Made by a program: the position numbers and the translations under genes
Shown here: in pieces, positions 1-7,635 of the stretch
How positions within the stretch are numbered: position 1 is the stretch's first letter
Layout of the letters: each line of letters begins with the position of its first letter
Assembly (NCBI RefSeq): GCF_000024985.1
Contig: NC_013523.1
Span: forward strand, 620,001-684,000
Length of the DNA stretch: 64,000 nt
Source of the DNA: Sphaerobacter thermophilus DSM 20745
GTDB taxonomy: Bacteria; Chloroflexota; Chloroflexia; Thermomicrobiales; Thermomicrobiaceae
Reading direction: 5' to 3'
Notes under the pieces: model-generated
The model's input: the letters and a program-made list of their open reading frames with translations, nothing else
Database searches by the model: none
What the model was told of the DNA's origin: nothing

Positions 1-162
1 CGCGGTCCGTGCGCCCTGGATCTGCTGCAGGGCCGCCTCGACCTTCAGGCGCTTCTGGATGGTGAGCGCCAGTTGCTGCTCGGCAGCCTCGGTCAATCGC
101 CGCCGGTGCTCCAGCACGCGCTCCAGCCGGAAGCCCTTCCGTTGTGCACTACCGGGTGTCAC
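1..162 (-). CDS. fliJ: Flagellar export chaperone/coiled-coil protein FliJ (partial, N-terminal 54 residues)
   Basis: Only the 5' end is in the window; the gene runs off the left edge. FliJ is the central-stalk-like component that couples the FliI ATPase to the export gate. The visible residues read FRLERVLEHRRRLTEAAEQQ followed by a charged, heptad-like helix, typical of FliJ (start of the long coiled coil near residue 10). I chose a GTG start at 162 because GGAGAGG lies about eight bases upstream. It is 35 bases downstream of the fliI stop on the same strand, the normal fliI-fliJ order. The short fragment limits certainty. Confidence 0.8.
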   Translation of the reverse strand, partial: MTPGSAQRKGFRLERVLEHRRRLTEAAEQQLALTIQKRLKVEAALQQIQGARTA

Positions 163-197
163 AGCGATCCTCTCCGTGCCGTGTCACGTGTTGAGCG

Positions 198-1526
198 TCA
201 CTCCTCCAGCACTGACGCCAGCCGGTTGAGCGTCTCGTCCATGCGCGCGGGTTCGTCCGGTGCCTGGCGCAGGAACTCACGGATGCGCGGCATGTGGGCG
301 ATGGCGCGGTCAACGACCGGGTTGGACCCGGCGGCGTAGGCGCCGATCTCGATCAGATCGCGCGCGCCCTCGTAGGCGGCCATGAGCTCACGGACCTCCG
401 CTGCGAGGCGGCGGTGGCGCTCGTCGACGATCGCGTTCATCAGCCGGCTGACACTCCCGAGCACCTCAATCGCCGGGAAGTGGCCGCTGTCTGCCAGCTT
501 GCGTGAGAGGTAGATGTGGCCATCCAGGATGCCGCGCACGGCGTCCGTCACCGGCTCGGTCAGGTCGTCCCCCTCGACGAGGACGGTGTAGAAGGCGGTG
601 ATGCTGCCCCGCTCCGCGTTCCCGGCGCGCTCCAGCAGGCGTGGCAGCAGGGCGAAGACGGAGGGGGTGTAGCCGCGCGTGGTCGGCGGCTCGCCAACTG
701 CCAGGCCGATCTCCCGCTGAGCCATGGCGAGGCGGGTCACCGAGTCCATCAGCAGAGCGACGTTCAGGCCGCGGTCGCGGAAGTACTCGGCGATCATCGT
801 CGCCGTCCAGGCGGCTTTCAGACGCAACAGGGCCGGCTGGTCGGAGGTGGAGACGACCACGACCGAGCGCGCCAGACCCTCCGGTCCGAGGTCGCGCTCG
901 ATGAATTCCTGCACCTCGCGGCCACGCTCGCCGATGAGGGCGACCACGCGCACGTCGCAGTCGGCGTTGCGGCAGATCATGCCCAGCAGCGTGCTCTTGC
1001 CGACGCCGGACCCGGCGAAGATACCCAGGCGCTGCCCGCGACCGCAGGTGATCAGGGCATCGATTGCGCGGATGCCGGTCGGGAGCGGGTGCTCGATTGG
1101 CATGCGGCTCAACGGATCGGGCGGGCTGCTGCTGAGGCGGGTCTCGTCGCGGCACAGGAGCGGCCCCTGCCCGTCGATCGGTCGCCCGAGCCCGTCGATG
1201 ACCCGGCCGAGCAATTCCGGTCCGACCTTCACGCTGTACGACGTGCGGCGCGCAACTACCCGGCTGCCGGAGCGCACGCCCCGTAGCTCAGCCAGCGGGA
1301 CCAGGACCAGGCGGTCGTCGCGGAAGCCGACGACCTCGGCGGTGATGCGGCCCTCCTCGGAGCGCGACGGGTAGATGTGGCAGATGTCGCCGATCTCCAG
1401 CTCGAGCCCCTGCGCCTCGATCGTCAGGCCGATGCCCTGAACGACCCGACCCTCGCGGCGGATCGGGGTGATCGTGGCGAGGCGGCGCAGCATGTCGCCG
1501 GTGACGCTGACGGCGGCGCTAGACAT
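198..1526 (-). CDS. fliI: Flagellar type III export ATPase FliI
   Basis: 442 residues, the usual FliI length. It is the F1-beta-like ATPase that energises entry of flagellar substrates into the export gate at the cytoplasmic face of the membrane. Walker A AGSGVGKST is at residues 171-179 and Walker B VALLMDSVTR at 256-265; the N-terminal beta-barrel domain precedes residue 100. The helical C-terminal domain (about 350-442) is present. Its start overlaps the end of fliH by 8 bp, implying translational coupling, and fliJ follows. The export-type rather than F-type assignment rests on the fliF-fliG-fliH-fliI-fliJ order and the conserved PTTRGYTPSVF stretch. Confidence 0.97.
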   Translation of the reverse strand: MSSAAVSVTGDMLRRLATITPIRREGRVVQGIGLTIEAQGLELEIGDICHIYPSRSEEGRITAEVVGFRDDRLVLVPLAELRGVRSGSRVVARRTSYSVKVGPELLGRVIDGLGRPIDGQGPLLCRDETRLSSSPPDPLSRMPIEHPLPTGIRAIDALITCGRGQRLGIFAGSGVGKSTLLGMICRNADCDVRVVALIGERGREVQEFIERDLGPEGLARSVVVVSTSDQPALLRLKAAWTATMIAEYFRDRGLNVALLMDSVTRLAMAQREIGLAVGEPPTTRGYTPSVFALLPRLLERAGNAERGSITAFYTVLVEGDDLTEPVTDAVRGILDGHIYLSRKLADSGHFPAIEVLGSVSRLMNAIVDERHRRLAAEVRELMAAYEGARDLIEIGAYAAGSNPVVDRAIAHMPRIREFLRQAPDEPARMDETLNRLASVLEE

Positions 1527-2202
1527 CCTCGATCACCTCCGCCAGCGCCGCTCGAACCTCGGCGAGCTGCGTCTCGATGCGCGCGTCCAGAAAGCCGGTG
1601 CGGGTGCCGATCACGCAGCCGCCCTTCCCAACGTGGGGATCGGCGACGATCTCGACGCCCGGCAGCGTGCTTCCGACCCACTGCGTGATGACCGGCACGT
1701 CGTCGGGGTGGACCAGAACCTGGGTCACACGGGCGCCCTGGGTCTGAGCCAGGGCAGCCTCGGCGATGCGCGTGACCACCGTCGGGTCGGTGCTGATCTC
1801 CCGCGTGAGGATGCGCTCGGCGATCGCCACCGCCAGCGCCAGGGTGTCAGCCTGGCAGGCGCGGCGGATTTCGTCTTCGCGCTGCGTCACCTGCTCGACC
1901 AGCGCCAGGAAGCGGGCGGCCGCCTCGTCCATGGTGGCGGCAACCTCGGCCCGAGCCTCTTCCCGCGCTTCCGCCAGCGCGGCGGCGCGCAGTTCCTCCT
2001 TCAGCCGCTCCCGTTCTTGCTCCGCCTCCCAGCGGATGGCGGCGGCCTGTGCCTCCGCCTCGGCCAGGATGGCTGCCGCGCGCTCCTCGGCTTCGGCCAC
2101 GATCGCCCGGGCCTGTTCCCGGTCGTGGCGGGTCGGCCGGGGCATGAGGGGATAGACCTCGTCTGCCGGGATCCAGCGCTTGATGATCCGGGCGCTAGCC
2201 AA
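1519..2202 (-). CDS. fliH: Flagellar export ATPase regulator FliH
   Basis: 227 residues. FliH dimers bind the FliI N-terminus and tether the ATPase to the C-ring, resembling the F-type ATPase b/delta stalk. The sequence shows a long Ala/Glu-rich coiled coil (about residues 27-105) and a globular C-terminal FliH/V-ATPase-E-like domain ending in the pattern GGCVIGTRTGFLDARIETQL. It overlaps fliG upstream (8 bp) and fliI downstream (8 bp). FliH proteins are poorly conserved, so the call leans on position plus architecture. Nothing looks truncated. Confidence 0.93.
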   Translation of the reverse strand: MASARIIKRWIPADEVYPLMPRPTRHDREQARAIVAEAEERAAAILAEAEAQAAAIRWEAEQERERLKEELRAAALAEAREEARAEVAATMDEAAARFLALVEQVTQREDEIRRACQADTLALAVAIAERILTREISTDPTVVTRIAEAALAQTQGARVTQVLVHPDDVPVITQWVGSTLPGVEIVADPHVGKGGCVIGTRTGFLDARIETQLAEVRAALAEVIEDV

Positions 2203-3268
2203 GGAGCACTCCCTCCCCTCCGCGGTCGATCACGATCTCCTCGGCCTCCTCCAGGCGCCGGACGACGGTCACGATCCGCTGCTGGGCCTCTTCGACGTTG
2301 CGGATGCGGACCGGCCCGAGGTACAAGATCTCCTCGCGCAGCATCTCGGCGGCGCGGGACGACATGTTGCTGAAGATCCGCTCGCGCAGGTCGTCCTTGG
2401 CGGCCTTGAGTGCAAGCGCCAGATCCCGCATGTCGACATCGCGCAGCACCCGCTGGATCGACCGGTCGTCGAGCAGGGCGAGGTCGTCGAAGGTGAACAT
2501 CATCTTCCGGACCTCTTCGGCCAGCTCCGGGTCGGTCTCCGCCAGCCGGTCGAGGATGTACTTCTCGGTGCCCCGGTCCACCGTGCTCAACACGGCGACG
2601 AGGTAGCTGGTGCCGCCCACTCGATGCGCATCCTGGGAGATGAGGGACGACAGGCGGCGTCGCATGACCTCCTCGACCCGGGAGACGATCTCCGGCGGGG
2701 TGCGGTCCATCGTCGCGATGCGCCGGGCCACATCCGCCTGAAGCTCTTCGCCGAGGCTGGTCAGAATCCCGGCAGCCTGGACCGGTGGGAGGTGCGAGAG
2801 GATCAACGCGATCGTCTGCGGGTGCTCGTTCTGCAGGAAGCCGGCCAGTTGCTTGGCATCCGACTTCCGCAGGAAGGCGAACGGCGCCGGAGGATGAAGC
2901 TGGACGATGCGGTCGATCAACTCGGCCGCCTTCTCGGGCCCCAGTGCCAGGCTCAAGGCGTTCCGCGCGAATTCGAAACCGCCATGGGCGATGTACTGCC
3001 GCGCCAGAGTCGCCTCGTAAGCCTCGGTGAGGACTTGCTCCGCCTCCTCGGGCGTCAGGCCATCCAGCTCCGCGATCTTGACGGTGAGCGCCTCGATCTC
3101 ATGCTCGGTCATCGTCTGCAGGACCTTCGAGGACGCTTCCGGTCCGAGCGCCACCAGCAGCGCGGCCGCCTTGGTGATCCCCTTGAGCTCCCGGCGGCTG
3201 GCGTGGCTTGGGCTCACCAACCGGAGATTGGGCGCCTCGGTTGCTGACGTGGCTGCGGTTGCTACCAT
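2195..3268 (-). CDS. fliG: Flagellar motor switch protein FliG
   Basis: 357 residues. FliG sits on the cytoplasmic face of the MS ring and is the rotor partner of MotA. The middle-domain motif EHPQTIALILSHL is at residues 148-160 and MFTFDDL, at the middle/C-terminal hinge, is at 257-263; the charged C-terminal torque helix follows with conserved DLALALK and RAAEMLREE segments. The first 28 residues are a short low-complexity extension. It lies 2 bases downstream of the fliF stop and overlaps fliH by 8 bp. The C-terminus ends GGEGVLLG instead of the common EEFV-type tail, which I consider minor. Confidence 0.97.
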   Translation of the reverse strand: MVATAATSATEAPNLRLVSPSHASRRELKGITKAAALLVALGPEASSKVLQTMTEHEIEALTVKIAELDGLTPEEAEQVLTEAYEATLARQYIAHGGFEFARNALSLALGPEKAAELIDRIVQLHPPAPFAFLRKSDAKQLAGFLQNEHPQTIALILSHLPPVQAAGILTSLGEELQADVARRIATMDRTPPEIVSRVEEVMRRRLSSLISQDAHRVGGTSYLVAVLSTVDRGTEKYILDRLAETDPELAEEVRKMMFTFDDLALLDDRSIQRVLRDVDMRDLALALKAAKDDLRERIFSNMSSRAAEMLREEILYLGPVRIRNVEEAQQRIVTVVRRLEEAEEIVIDRGGEGVLLG

Positions 3269-3270
3269 CG

Positions 3271-4878
3271 CTACTGCTCCTCACTCATCCAGGCCCGCAG
3301 CAACTGGGCGACCTGAGCCGGGTCCGTATTCGCGAGCTCGATTACCTGCAGGTGCGCCGGCAACTGCGGCAAACCGCGATCGGTCGACTGTGACGGATCC
3401 TCGTCCTCCAGCTGCGGTGGCGTCTCGCTGATCGTGATGCGCTGGGTCGCGAGCGCCGGCATCGGCGGCTCGGTGACCGCGGGGCCGCCGACCGTCGCGA
3501 GCGCCGGGGTCAGCTCGCCCGCATCCTCCGGCTTGACCAGGACCCGGCGAGCGAAGTAGAGCGCCACCAACGGGATCGCGATCAGACCAAGAACCTTCAG
3601 CGCCGTCAGCGCGTACTCGAGGATGGGGGTCCCACCGTCCGGGATTAGCTCCCGGTTGCCGACGTCACTGAACGGCACCGCGGTCACGGTGATCGTGTCG
3701 CCCCGCTGCGGCACCAGCCCGGCAGCGGCGCTGATGACATCCTGGATCTCCTGCGCCACGGCCGGATCAACCTGGCTGCCGTCGAGCATCACCGCGACTG
3801 ACAGGCGCTGCACCTGGCCCGGCGCCTGGACGACCTCCTCGATCCGCCGCGACAGCTCATAGTTGGTCGTGACCTCGCGGCTGCTCGACTCGGATTGGCT
3901 GCCCGCGCCCGGGGTCTCCGGGAACGTCTGCACGTTCTCATCGACGCCCGGCACACCGCCCGTCTCGGTCACCGTGCCGCTCGTGCGCTGCTCGCGCTCC
4001 TGCTGGCTGCGCACCTGCGGCTGCAGGCCGTCGGGCGAGTAGATCTCGCTCTGGCTGCTGCGCTCGTCCCAGTTGAGCGTGGCGCTGACGCGGACCACAG
4101 CGTGCCCCGGCCCAGCGATGGGGTTGACCAGCGCCTGGAGCTGCCGCTCAAGGTTCTGCTCGTACGCCTGCTGGAGCCGGAATCGCTCGTCGAGCCCGGC
4201 AAACTGGGAGCCGCCATCGGGGCCGGACCAGATCGGGTTACCGGTGTTGTCGATGACCGTGAGGTTCTCGGGCTGGAGGTTCGGAACCGCGCCCGAGACG
4301 AGGTGGGTGATGCCGCGGATCTGGGCCTCGGTTAACTGCCGGCCCGACTTGAGCTTGAGTACCACCGCGGCGGTCGTCGGCTGCTGCTCCTCGATGAAGA
4401 GTGACTCCTCGGGGATGACGATGTGGACGCGCGCGGCCTCGACCGCGTCGATCTTGGCGATCGTCCGCTCCAGCTCGCCCTCGATGGCCCGCTGGTAGTT
4501 CACCCGCTGGGTGAAGTCGGTCAGGCCGAGCGAGGACTTGTCGAACAGCTCGAAGCCGTCGCTGCCGCCCCGGGGCAGTCCCTGGCTGGCGGCGTCGAGG
4601 CGCACTGCCGCGACCTGGTCGGCCGGCACGCGGATCGTGCCGCCGTCGCTGCTAAGTTCGTAAGGGATGCCCTGCGCGCGCAGATTCTCGACGATCGCCG
4701 CGGCGTCCTCGCTGCTCAGGCCGCTGAAGGCGATCCCGTATCGCTGCGGCGGCCGGGTCGCGATGAGCAGCCCGAGGGCCATGACCGCGGTGATCACGAC
4801 CGCGATCACGGCCACGCGCTGGTTCATCGAGAGGCGGTTCCAAGCGTTGCGTATGCGCTCGATCTGTGCGTTCACCAT
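3271..4878 (-). CDS. fliF: Flagellar MS-ring protein FliF
   Basis: 535 residues, normal for FliF. It forms the membrane-embedded MS ring on which the rod, export gate and C-ring assemble. There is a first transmembrane helix around residues 22-42, then YscJ/FliF ring-building modules (GIAFSGLSSEDAAAIVENL and DFTQRVNYQRAIEGELERTI stretches), and a second transmembrane helix around 427-450. The cytoplasmic tail, ending LPQLPAHLQVIELANTDPAQ and a short acidic tail, would bind FliG. Gene order fliE-fliF-fliG supports the assignment. 84 bases separate it from fliE, enough for a weak internal promoter but none was recognised. Confidence 0.97.
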   Translation of the reverse strand: MVNAQIERIRNAWNRLSMNQRVAVIAVVITAVMALGLLIATRPPQRYGIAFSGLSSEDAAAIVENLRAQGIPYELSSDGGTIRVPADQVAAVRLDAASQGLPRGGSDGFELFDKSSLGLTDFTQRVNYQRAIEGELERTIAKIDAVEAARVHIVIPEESLFIEEQQPTTAAVVLKLKSGRQLTEAQIRGITHLVSGAVPNLQPENLTVIDNTGNPIWSGPDGGSQFAGLDERFRLQQAYEQNLERQLQALVNPIAGPGHAVVRVSATLNWDERSSQSEIYSPDGLQPQVRSQQEREQRTSGTVTETGGVPGVDENVQTFPETPGAGSQSESSSREVTTNYELSRRIEEVVQAPGQVQRLSVAVMLDGSQVDPAVAQEIQDVISAAAGLVPQRGDTITVTAVPFSDVGNRELIPDGGTPILEYALTALKVLGLIAIPLVALYFARRVLVKPEDAGELTPALATVGGPAVTEPPMPALATQRITISETPPQLEDEDPSQSTDRGLPQLPAHLQVIELANTDPAQVAQLLRAWMSEEQ

Positions 4879-4962
4879 GGCGTGGTTACTTCCTTCGCCC
4901 GGTCGCTGGTCCCCGGGCTGTTACCCGAAGTCGCCGTGCGTGTCAGCGGCTTCGCCGGCGGG

Positions 4963-5265
4963 CTAGACCGGCATGGCCATGATTTCCTTGTAGGCCTCGA
5001 TCACCCGGTTGCGGATCTGGATCGCCGTCTGGAGGCCGATCCCGGCCATCTCAAGCGCGATCATCACCTCGTGCAGATCGACCTCTTCCCCGGCTGCCAG
5101 CCGCATGGCGAGGTCGTCGGCGAGGTTGAGCGACTGGTTCAGTTCTCCGAGCGCCTGCTCGATCATGTTGGTGAACGACGCACCGTCTGCCGACTGGGTC
5201 GAGCGCGGCTGGATGATCGCGGTGCTCGCGCCTACCTCTGCCGGGTTGATCGGTGGAACGCTCAT
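4963..5265 (-). CDS. fliE: Flagellar hook-basal body protein FliE
   Basis: 100 residues, typical of FliE, the adaptor between the MS ring/export gate and the proximal rod. The C-terminal half has the family pattern DLHEVMIALEMAGIGLQTAI followed by RNRVIEAYKEIMAMPV. It is co-directional with flgC (35 bases upstream) and fliF (84 bases downstream), the standard flgC-fliE-fliF arrangement. FliE is exported without a cleaved signal and none is seen. Confidence 0.96.
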   Translation of the reverse strand: MSVPPINPAEVGASTAIIQPRSTQSADGASFTNMIEQALGELNQSLNLADDLAMRLAAGEEVDLHEVMIALEMAGIGLQTAIQIRNRVIEAYKEIMAMPV

Positions 5266-5299
5266 CGTCTACCCTCTCCCGCCTCGCGCACGACGCGCA

Positions 5300-5764
5300 C
5301 TACCCGCGGCCGATCGTCAGCGCCCGGCTCGCCATCGCCTTGACGGCATTGAGCACGGTGACGTTCGCCTCGTAGGCCCGGCTGGCGGCGAGGAGATCAG
5401 TCATCTCGGTGATCACGTCGATGTCGGGCCGTAGGACGAAGCCCTCCTCGTCGGCGTCGGGGTGGTCGGGCTCGTACACCCGACGCACGGCGTCCGGATC
5501 GGTTCGGATCGCGGTCACGGCGACTCCCTGTCCCGCGTTGCTCTGCGGATCGACGGGAGCCAGGACTCGCTGGAAACCGCCTGCGGACGGGCGAGAGTCG
5601 GTGGCGGGTACCGCCGTGAAGACCACCTGCCGGCGGCGGTAGGGGCCGCCTTCGGGCGTCCGGGTGGTGTCGACGTTGGCAATGTTGCTGGCGATGACGT
5701 CCATGCGCAGCCGTTGAGCCGTGAGGCCCGACATGCTGACTCGCATCGTCTCGAAGATGCTCAT
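5300..5764 (-). CDS. flgC: Flagellar proximal rod protein FlgC
   Basis: 154 residues. FlgC is a proximal rod subunit. The N-terminal rod motif (LTAQRLRMDVIASNIANVDT, residues 14-33) and the C-terminal helix with DLLAASRAYEANVTVLNAVK are the paired helices of the flagellar rod/hook superfamily. It is the first gene of the fliE-fliF-fliG-fliH-fliI-fliJ operon; FlgB, which usually precedes FlgC, is not present upstream. The region upstream carries a TATAGT -10-like element and the palindrome TGTACGTACA. Confidence 0.96.
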   Translation of the reverse strand: MSIFETMRVSMSGLTAQRLRMDVIASNIANVDTTRTPEGGPYRRRQVVFTAVPATDSRPSAGGFQRVLAPVDPQSNAGQGVAVTAIRTDPDAVRRVYEPDHPDADEEGFVLRPDIDVITEMTDLLAASRAYEANVTVLNAVKAMASRALTIGRG

Positions 5765-6069
5765 GGCCGTTCTCCCCGTCAGTCGCTCATCCCGGTCGCA
5801 GCGCGAGGTGACACCCTACGCAGGTCGCGGCACCGATCCCGTGTGACGGGAGCGCGGCCCCGTCTGGGACTGTTTCCTGCCCCGCAGGGCAGCCGGTGCC
5901 GCACGGCGACCGAGTGTACGTACATCGACACTACTATAGGTTTGTGGGTTGCCACCCGACATCCCCCAACGGTCTAAGTTCGACCTGGGGAAGAAAGTCC
6001 CTTGGCTGGTCCGTTTCCTGGCACTAATGGGTGGTCGAGGAGGGAAGGTCGTCCAGTGCGGCCCGGTCG
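5765..6069. other. Intergenic region upstream of flgC; no gene found
   Basis: About 305 bases between the stop of the sortase gene and the flgC start, both on the minus strand. I looked specifically for FlgB signatures in the minus-strand frames and saw none. The stretch holds the palindrome at 5915-5924 and the likely flgC promoter; the rest is featureless. Confidence 0.7.
5915..5924. promoter_or_regulatory. Palindrome TGTACGTACA upstream of flgC operon (candidate operator)
   Basis: A perfect 10-bp palindrome. On the minus strand, a TATAGT -10-like hexamer (5933-5938) lies just upstream, so the palindrome would sit at the transcription start of the flgC-fliE-fliF operon. The same 10-mer occurs at 26650 and 34960, always intergenic. 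The binding protein is unknown. Confidence 0.6.
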
Positions 6070-6756
6070 TCAGGGAACCCGGGCCGTCGGCGCGGTGACG
6101 GGGCGGGCCACGACGACGACGCGGTCGTTGTAGACCCCGTCGGGGACGCAGGTGATGAGGGTCAGGCGCTCGAATGGGACCTGGAGGAAGACGCTGGTAT
6201 CGGTTTCGGGGACGACCGTGACCGACTCGACGCGGTAGGTGAAGGTCCCGGCGTCGCTTCGGAGGGTGATCTCGTGGCCGGGCGCGGCCTGGAGGAGCGG
6301 TGCGAACACCCCTGGGCCGTCATTGGTCACGACGTGGCCGGAGAGGACGATGTTCCCCGGCTCGCCCGGGTTGGCCGTGCCCAGGTGGTGGGCGGCGCTG
6401 TGAGCGGGGACCGGCCACTGCCACACGCCGTCGATGATGGCGGACGGCACTTGCTCCACGGGGACGGAGATCCCCAACGCTGGGATCTCAAGGCTCGTCG
6501 CCGGGGGCGTCCGAAGGACACCCTGGCTGAGGCTCGCCCAGCCGGTGAACAGGTGGCCGGTCGCCGGAGCGGCCGACTGCCCGGAGGACTCGGCCATCCC
6601 ACGGGTGCCCGTGGTCGGTGGGTCGCCGAGCATGACCGCCGGCGTCTCAGCGGGTTTGCCGATGGTGACGGTGACCGGCGGGCTGCATCCGCCCAGCGCG
6701 AGCGCCGAGAGCACGACCCCTGCCAACAGCAGTGCTCGCCCCCGTAACCTAGCCAT
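6070..6756 (-). CDS. Sortase (class D/E type), predicted lipoprotein, last gene of fliD operon
   Basis: 228 residues. Sortases cleave LPxTG-type signals and attach proteins to the cell envelope by transpeptidation. Catalytic residues are visible: His141 in NIVLSGH, Cys203 in LTLITC, Arg212 in YNDRVVV. The start at 6756 gives a lipoprotein signal peptide with lipobox LGGC (Cys24) rather than the transmembrane anchor usual for sortases. A longer upstream reading frame lacks any signal peptide and overlaps the previous gene heavily, so I rejected it. The first 8 bases overlap the fliT-like gene, tying it to flaG-fliD-fliS-fliT. Candidate substrate: the LPQTG protein at 17878. The link to flagella is inferred from position only. 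Confidence 0.88.
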   Translation of the reverse strand: MARLRGRALLLAGVVLSALALGGCSPPVTVTIGKPAETPAVMLGDPPTTGTRGMAESSGQSAAPATGHLFTGWASLSQGVLRTPPATSLEIPALGISVPVEQVPSAIIDGVWQWPVPAHSAAHHLGTANPGEPGNIVLSGHVVTNDGPGVFAPLLQAAPGHEITLRSDAGTFTYRVESVTVVPETDTSVFLQVPFERLTLITCVPDGVYNDRVVVVARPVTAPTARVP

Positions 6757-7132
6757 AGCGACATACCAGGTCGTACCGGGCGCCGCCGGCCTCGCGGGCA
6801 TAGGCGCTTGCGGCCGCACGCCCACGGCGGATCTCGGCCATCTCACGGGCGAGCCGCTCGATCTCACGCCTGACGAGTGCGGTGACCTCGTCGTCGGATG
6901 CCTTGATCGCGGAGAAGAGTTCCGCGATGCGCTCCCGTGCCGCATCTGCCGGCTGGTTGAGGGTTTCCGCGGCGCTCAGATTGGCCGTCAGCTCATCTCG
7001 CCTGGCGGCGAGGTCGTTGACGGTATCCCAGTCCCCCACGCGGGCGGCGTGCGCCTGCTCGCGGGCGAGCGCGAGGATGCCTGCCAGCATGCCGTCGATC
7101 GTGGTGGCCGGGGTGGTGGTCAGGTGTCCCAT
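6749..7132 (-). CDS. fliT: FliT/FlgN-type flagellar chaperone (small helical protein)
   Basis: 127 residues, almost entirely helical with charged heptads (AREQAHAARVGDWDTVNDLA and EVTALVRREIERLAREMAEI). FliT chaperones the filament cap FliD and commonly follows fliS, as it does here (fliD-fliS-fliT). Start 7132 is chosen because GGGAG lies about eight bases upstream and it begins after the fliS stop; an upstream start would overlap fliS. Sequence identity with FliT is low across phyla, so FlgN-like helical bundle is an equally valid label; the operon position favours FliT. Confidence 0.65.
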   Translation of the reverse strand: MGHLTTTPATTIDGMLAGILALAREQAHAARVGDWDTVNDLAARRDELTANLSAAETLNQPADAARERIAELFSAIKASDDEVTALVRREIERLAREMAEIRRGRAAASAYAREAGGARYDLVCRYG

Positions 7133-7145
7133 CGCCCGTCTCCCG

Positions 7146-7562
7146 TTACGCTGCGCCGCGCACACCCACCAGGGCCGGCTGGACGGCCCTGGCTGCCCGG
7201 TACCGCTGCGCCAGCTCCTCCCAGGTTGCCAGCAAGTCGGTCAGCATTCCACGCACCTCAGCGGCCGGGGCGGCATCTTTGCGCAGGTTGGCCAGGAGCA
7301 GGCGCCGCTGCATGTAGTCGTAGAGGCGGTGGAGGTTGTGGGCGAGTTCACCGGCGTCGAGGTTGAGGGTGCCCATCAACTCGGCCACGATATTTTGGGT
7401 CTTCACCAGTGACTCGTGCGCCTGGGACGAATCGCGCCGCTCCAGCGCGGCCTCGGCCACCTCCAGATTCCGGATGGCGCCGCGGTAGAGCATCAGCACC
7501 AGTTCCACCGGGTCCGCCGTCTCAGTGGCGATTCGTCGATACTGGTCGTACGGGTTGATCAT
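7146..7562 (-). CDS. fliS: Flagellin export chaperone FliS
   Basis: 138 residues. FliS caps the C-terminal helix of flagellin in the cytosol and prevents premature polymerisation; in Bacillus it also antagonises FliW. The N-terminus (MINPYDQYRRI) and VELVLMLYRGAIRNLEVAE are diagnostic, and LYDYMQRRLLLANLRKD matches the flagellin-binding helix. The ATG at 7562 has GGAGAGG seven bases upstream; an ATG two codons earlier abuts the ribosome-binding site. It is downstream of fliD (gap 73 bases) and upstream of the fliT-like gene. Confidence 0.95.
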   Translation of the reverse strand: MINPYDQYRRIATETADPVELVLMLYRGAIRNLEVAEAALERRDSSQAHESLVKTQNIVAELMGTLNLDAGELAHNLHRLYDYMQRRLLLANLRKDAAPAAEVRGMLTDLLATWEELAQRYRAARAVQPALVGVRGAA

Positions 7563-7635
7563 CGTCATTCCTCTCCATGCCCCTCTCATTTCACGTCCCA
7601 ATGCCGCTCCACTCGGCGGGCTGCGAGTCCTGCCG

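Noticed and set aside
516-1286. Plus-strand open frames opposite fliI
   Set aside because: Shadow frames of a GC-rich gene; no ribosome-binding site or motif.
6757-6945. Longer start for the lipoprotein sortase
   Set aside because: Adds a Ser/Arg-rich segment overlapping the fliT-like gene and destroys the signal peptide position.
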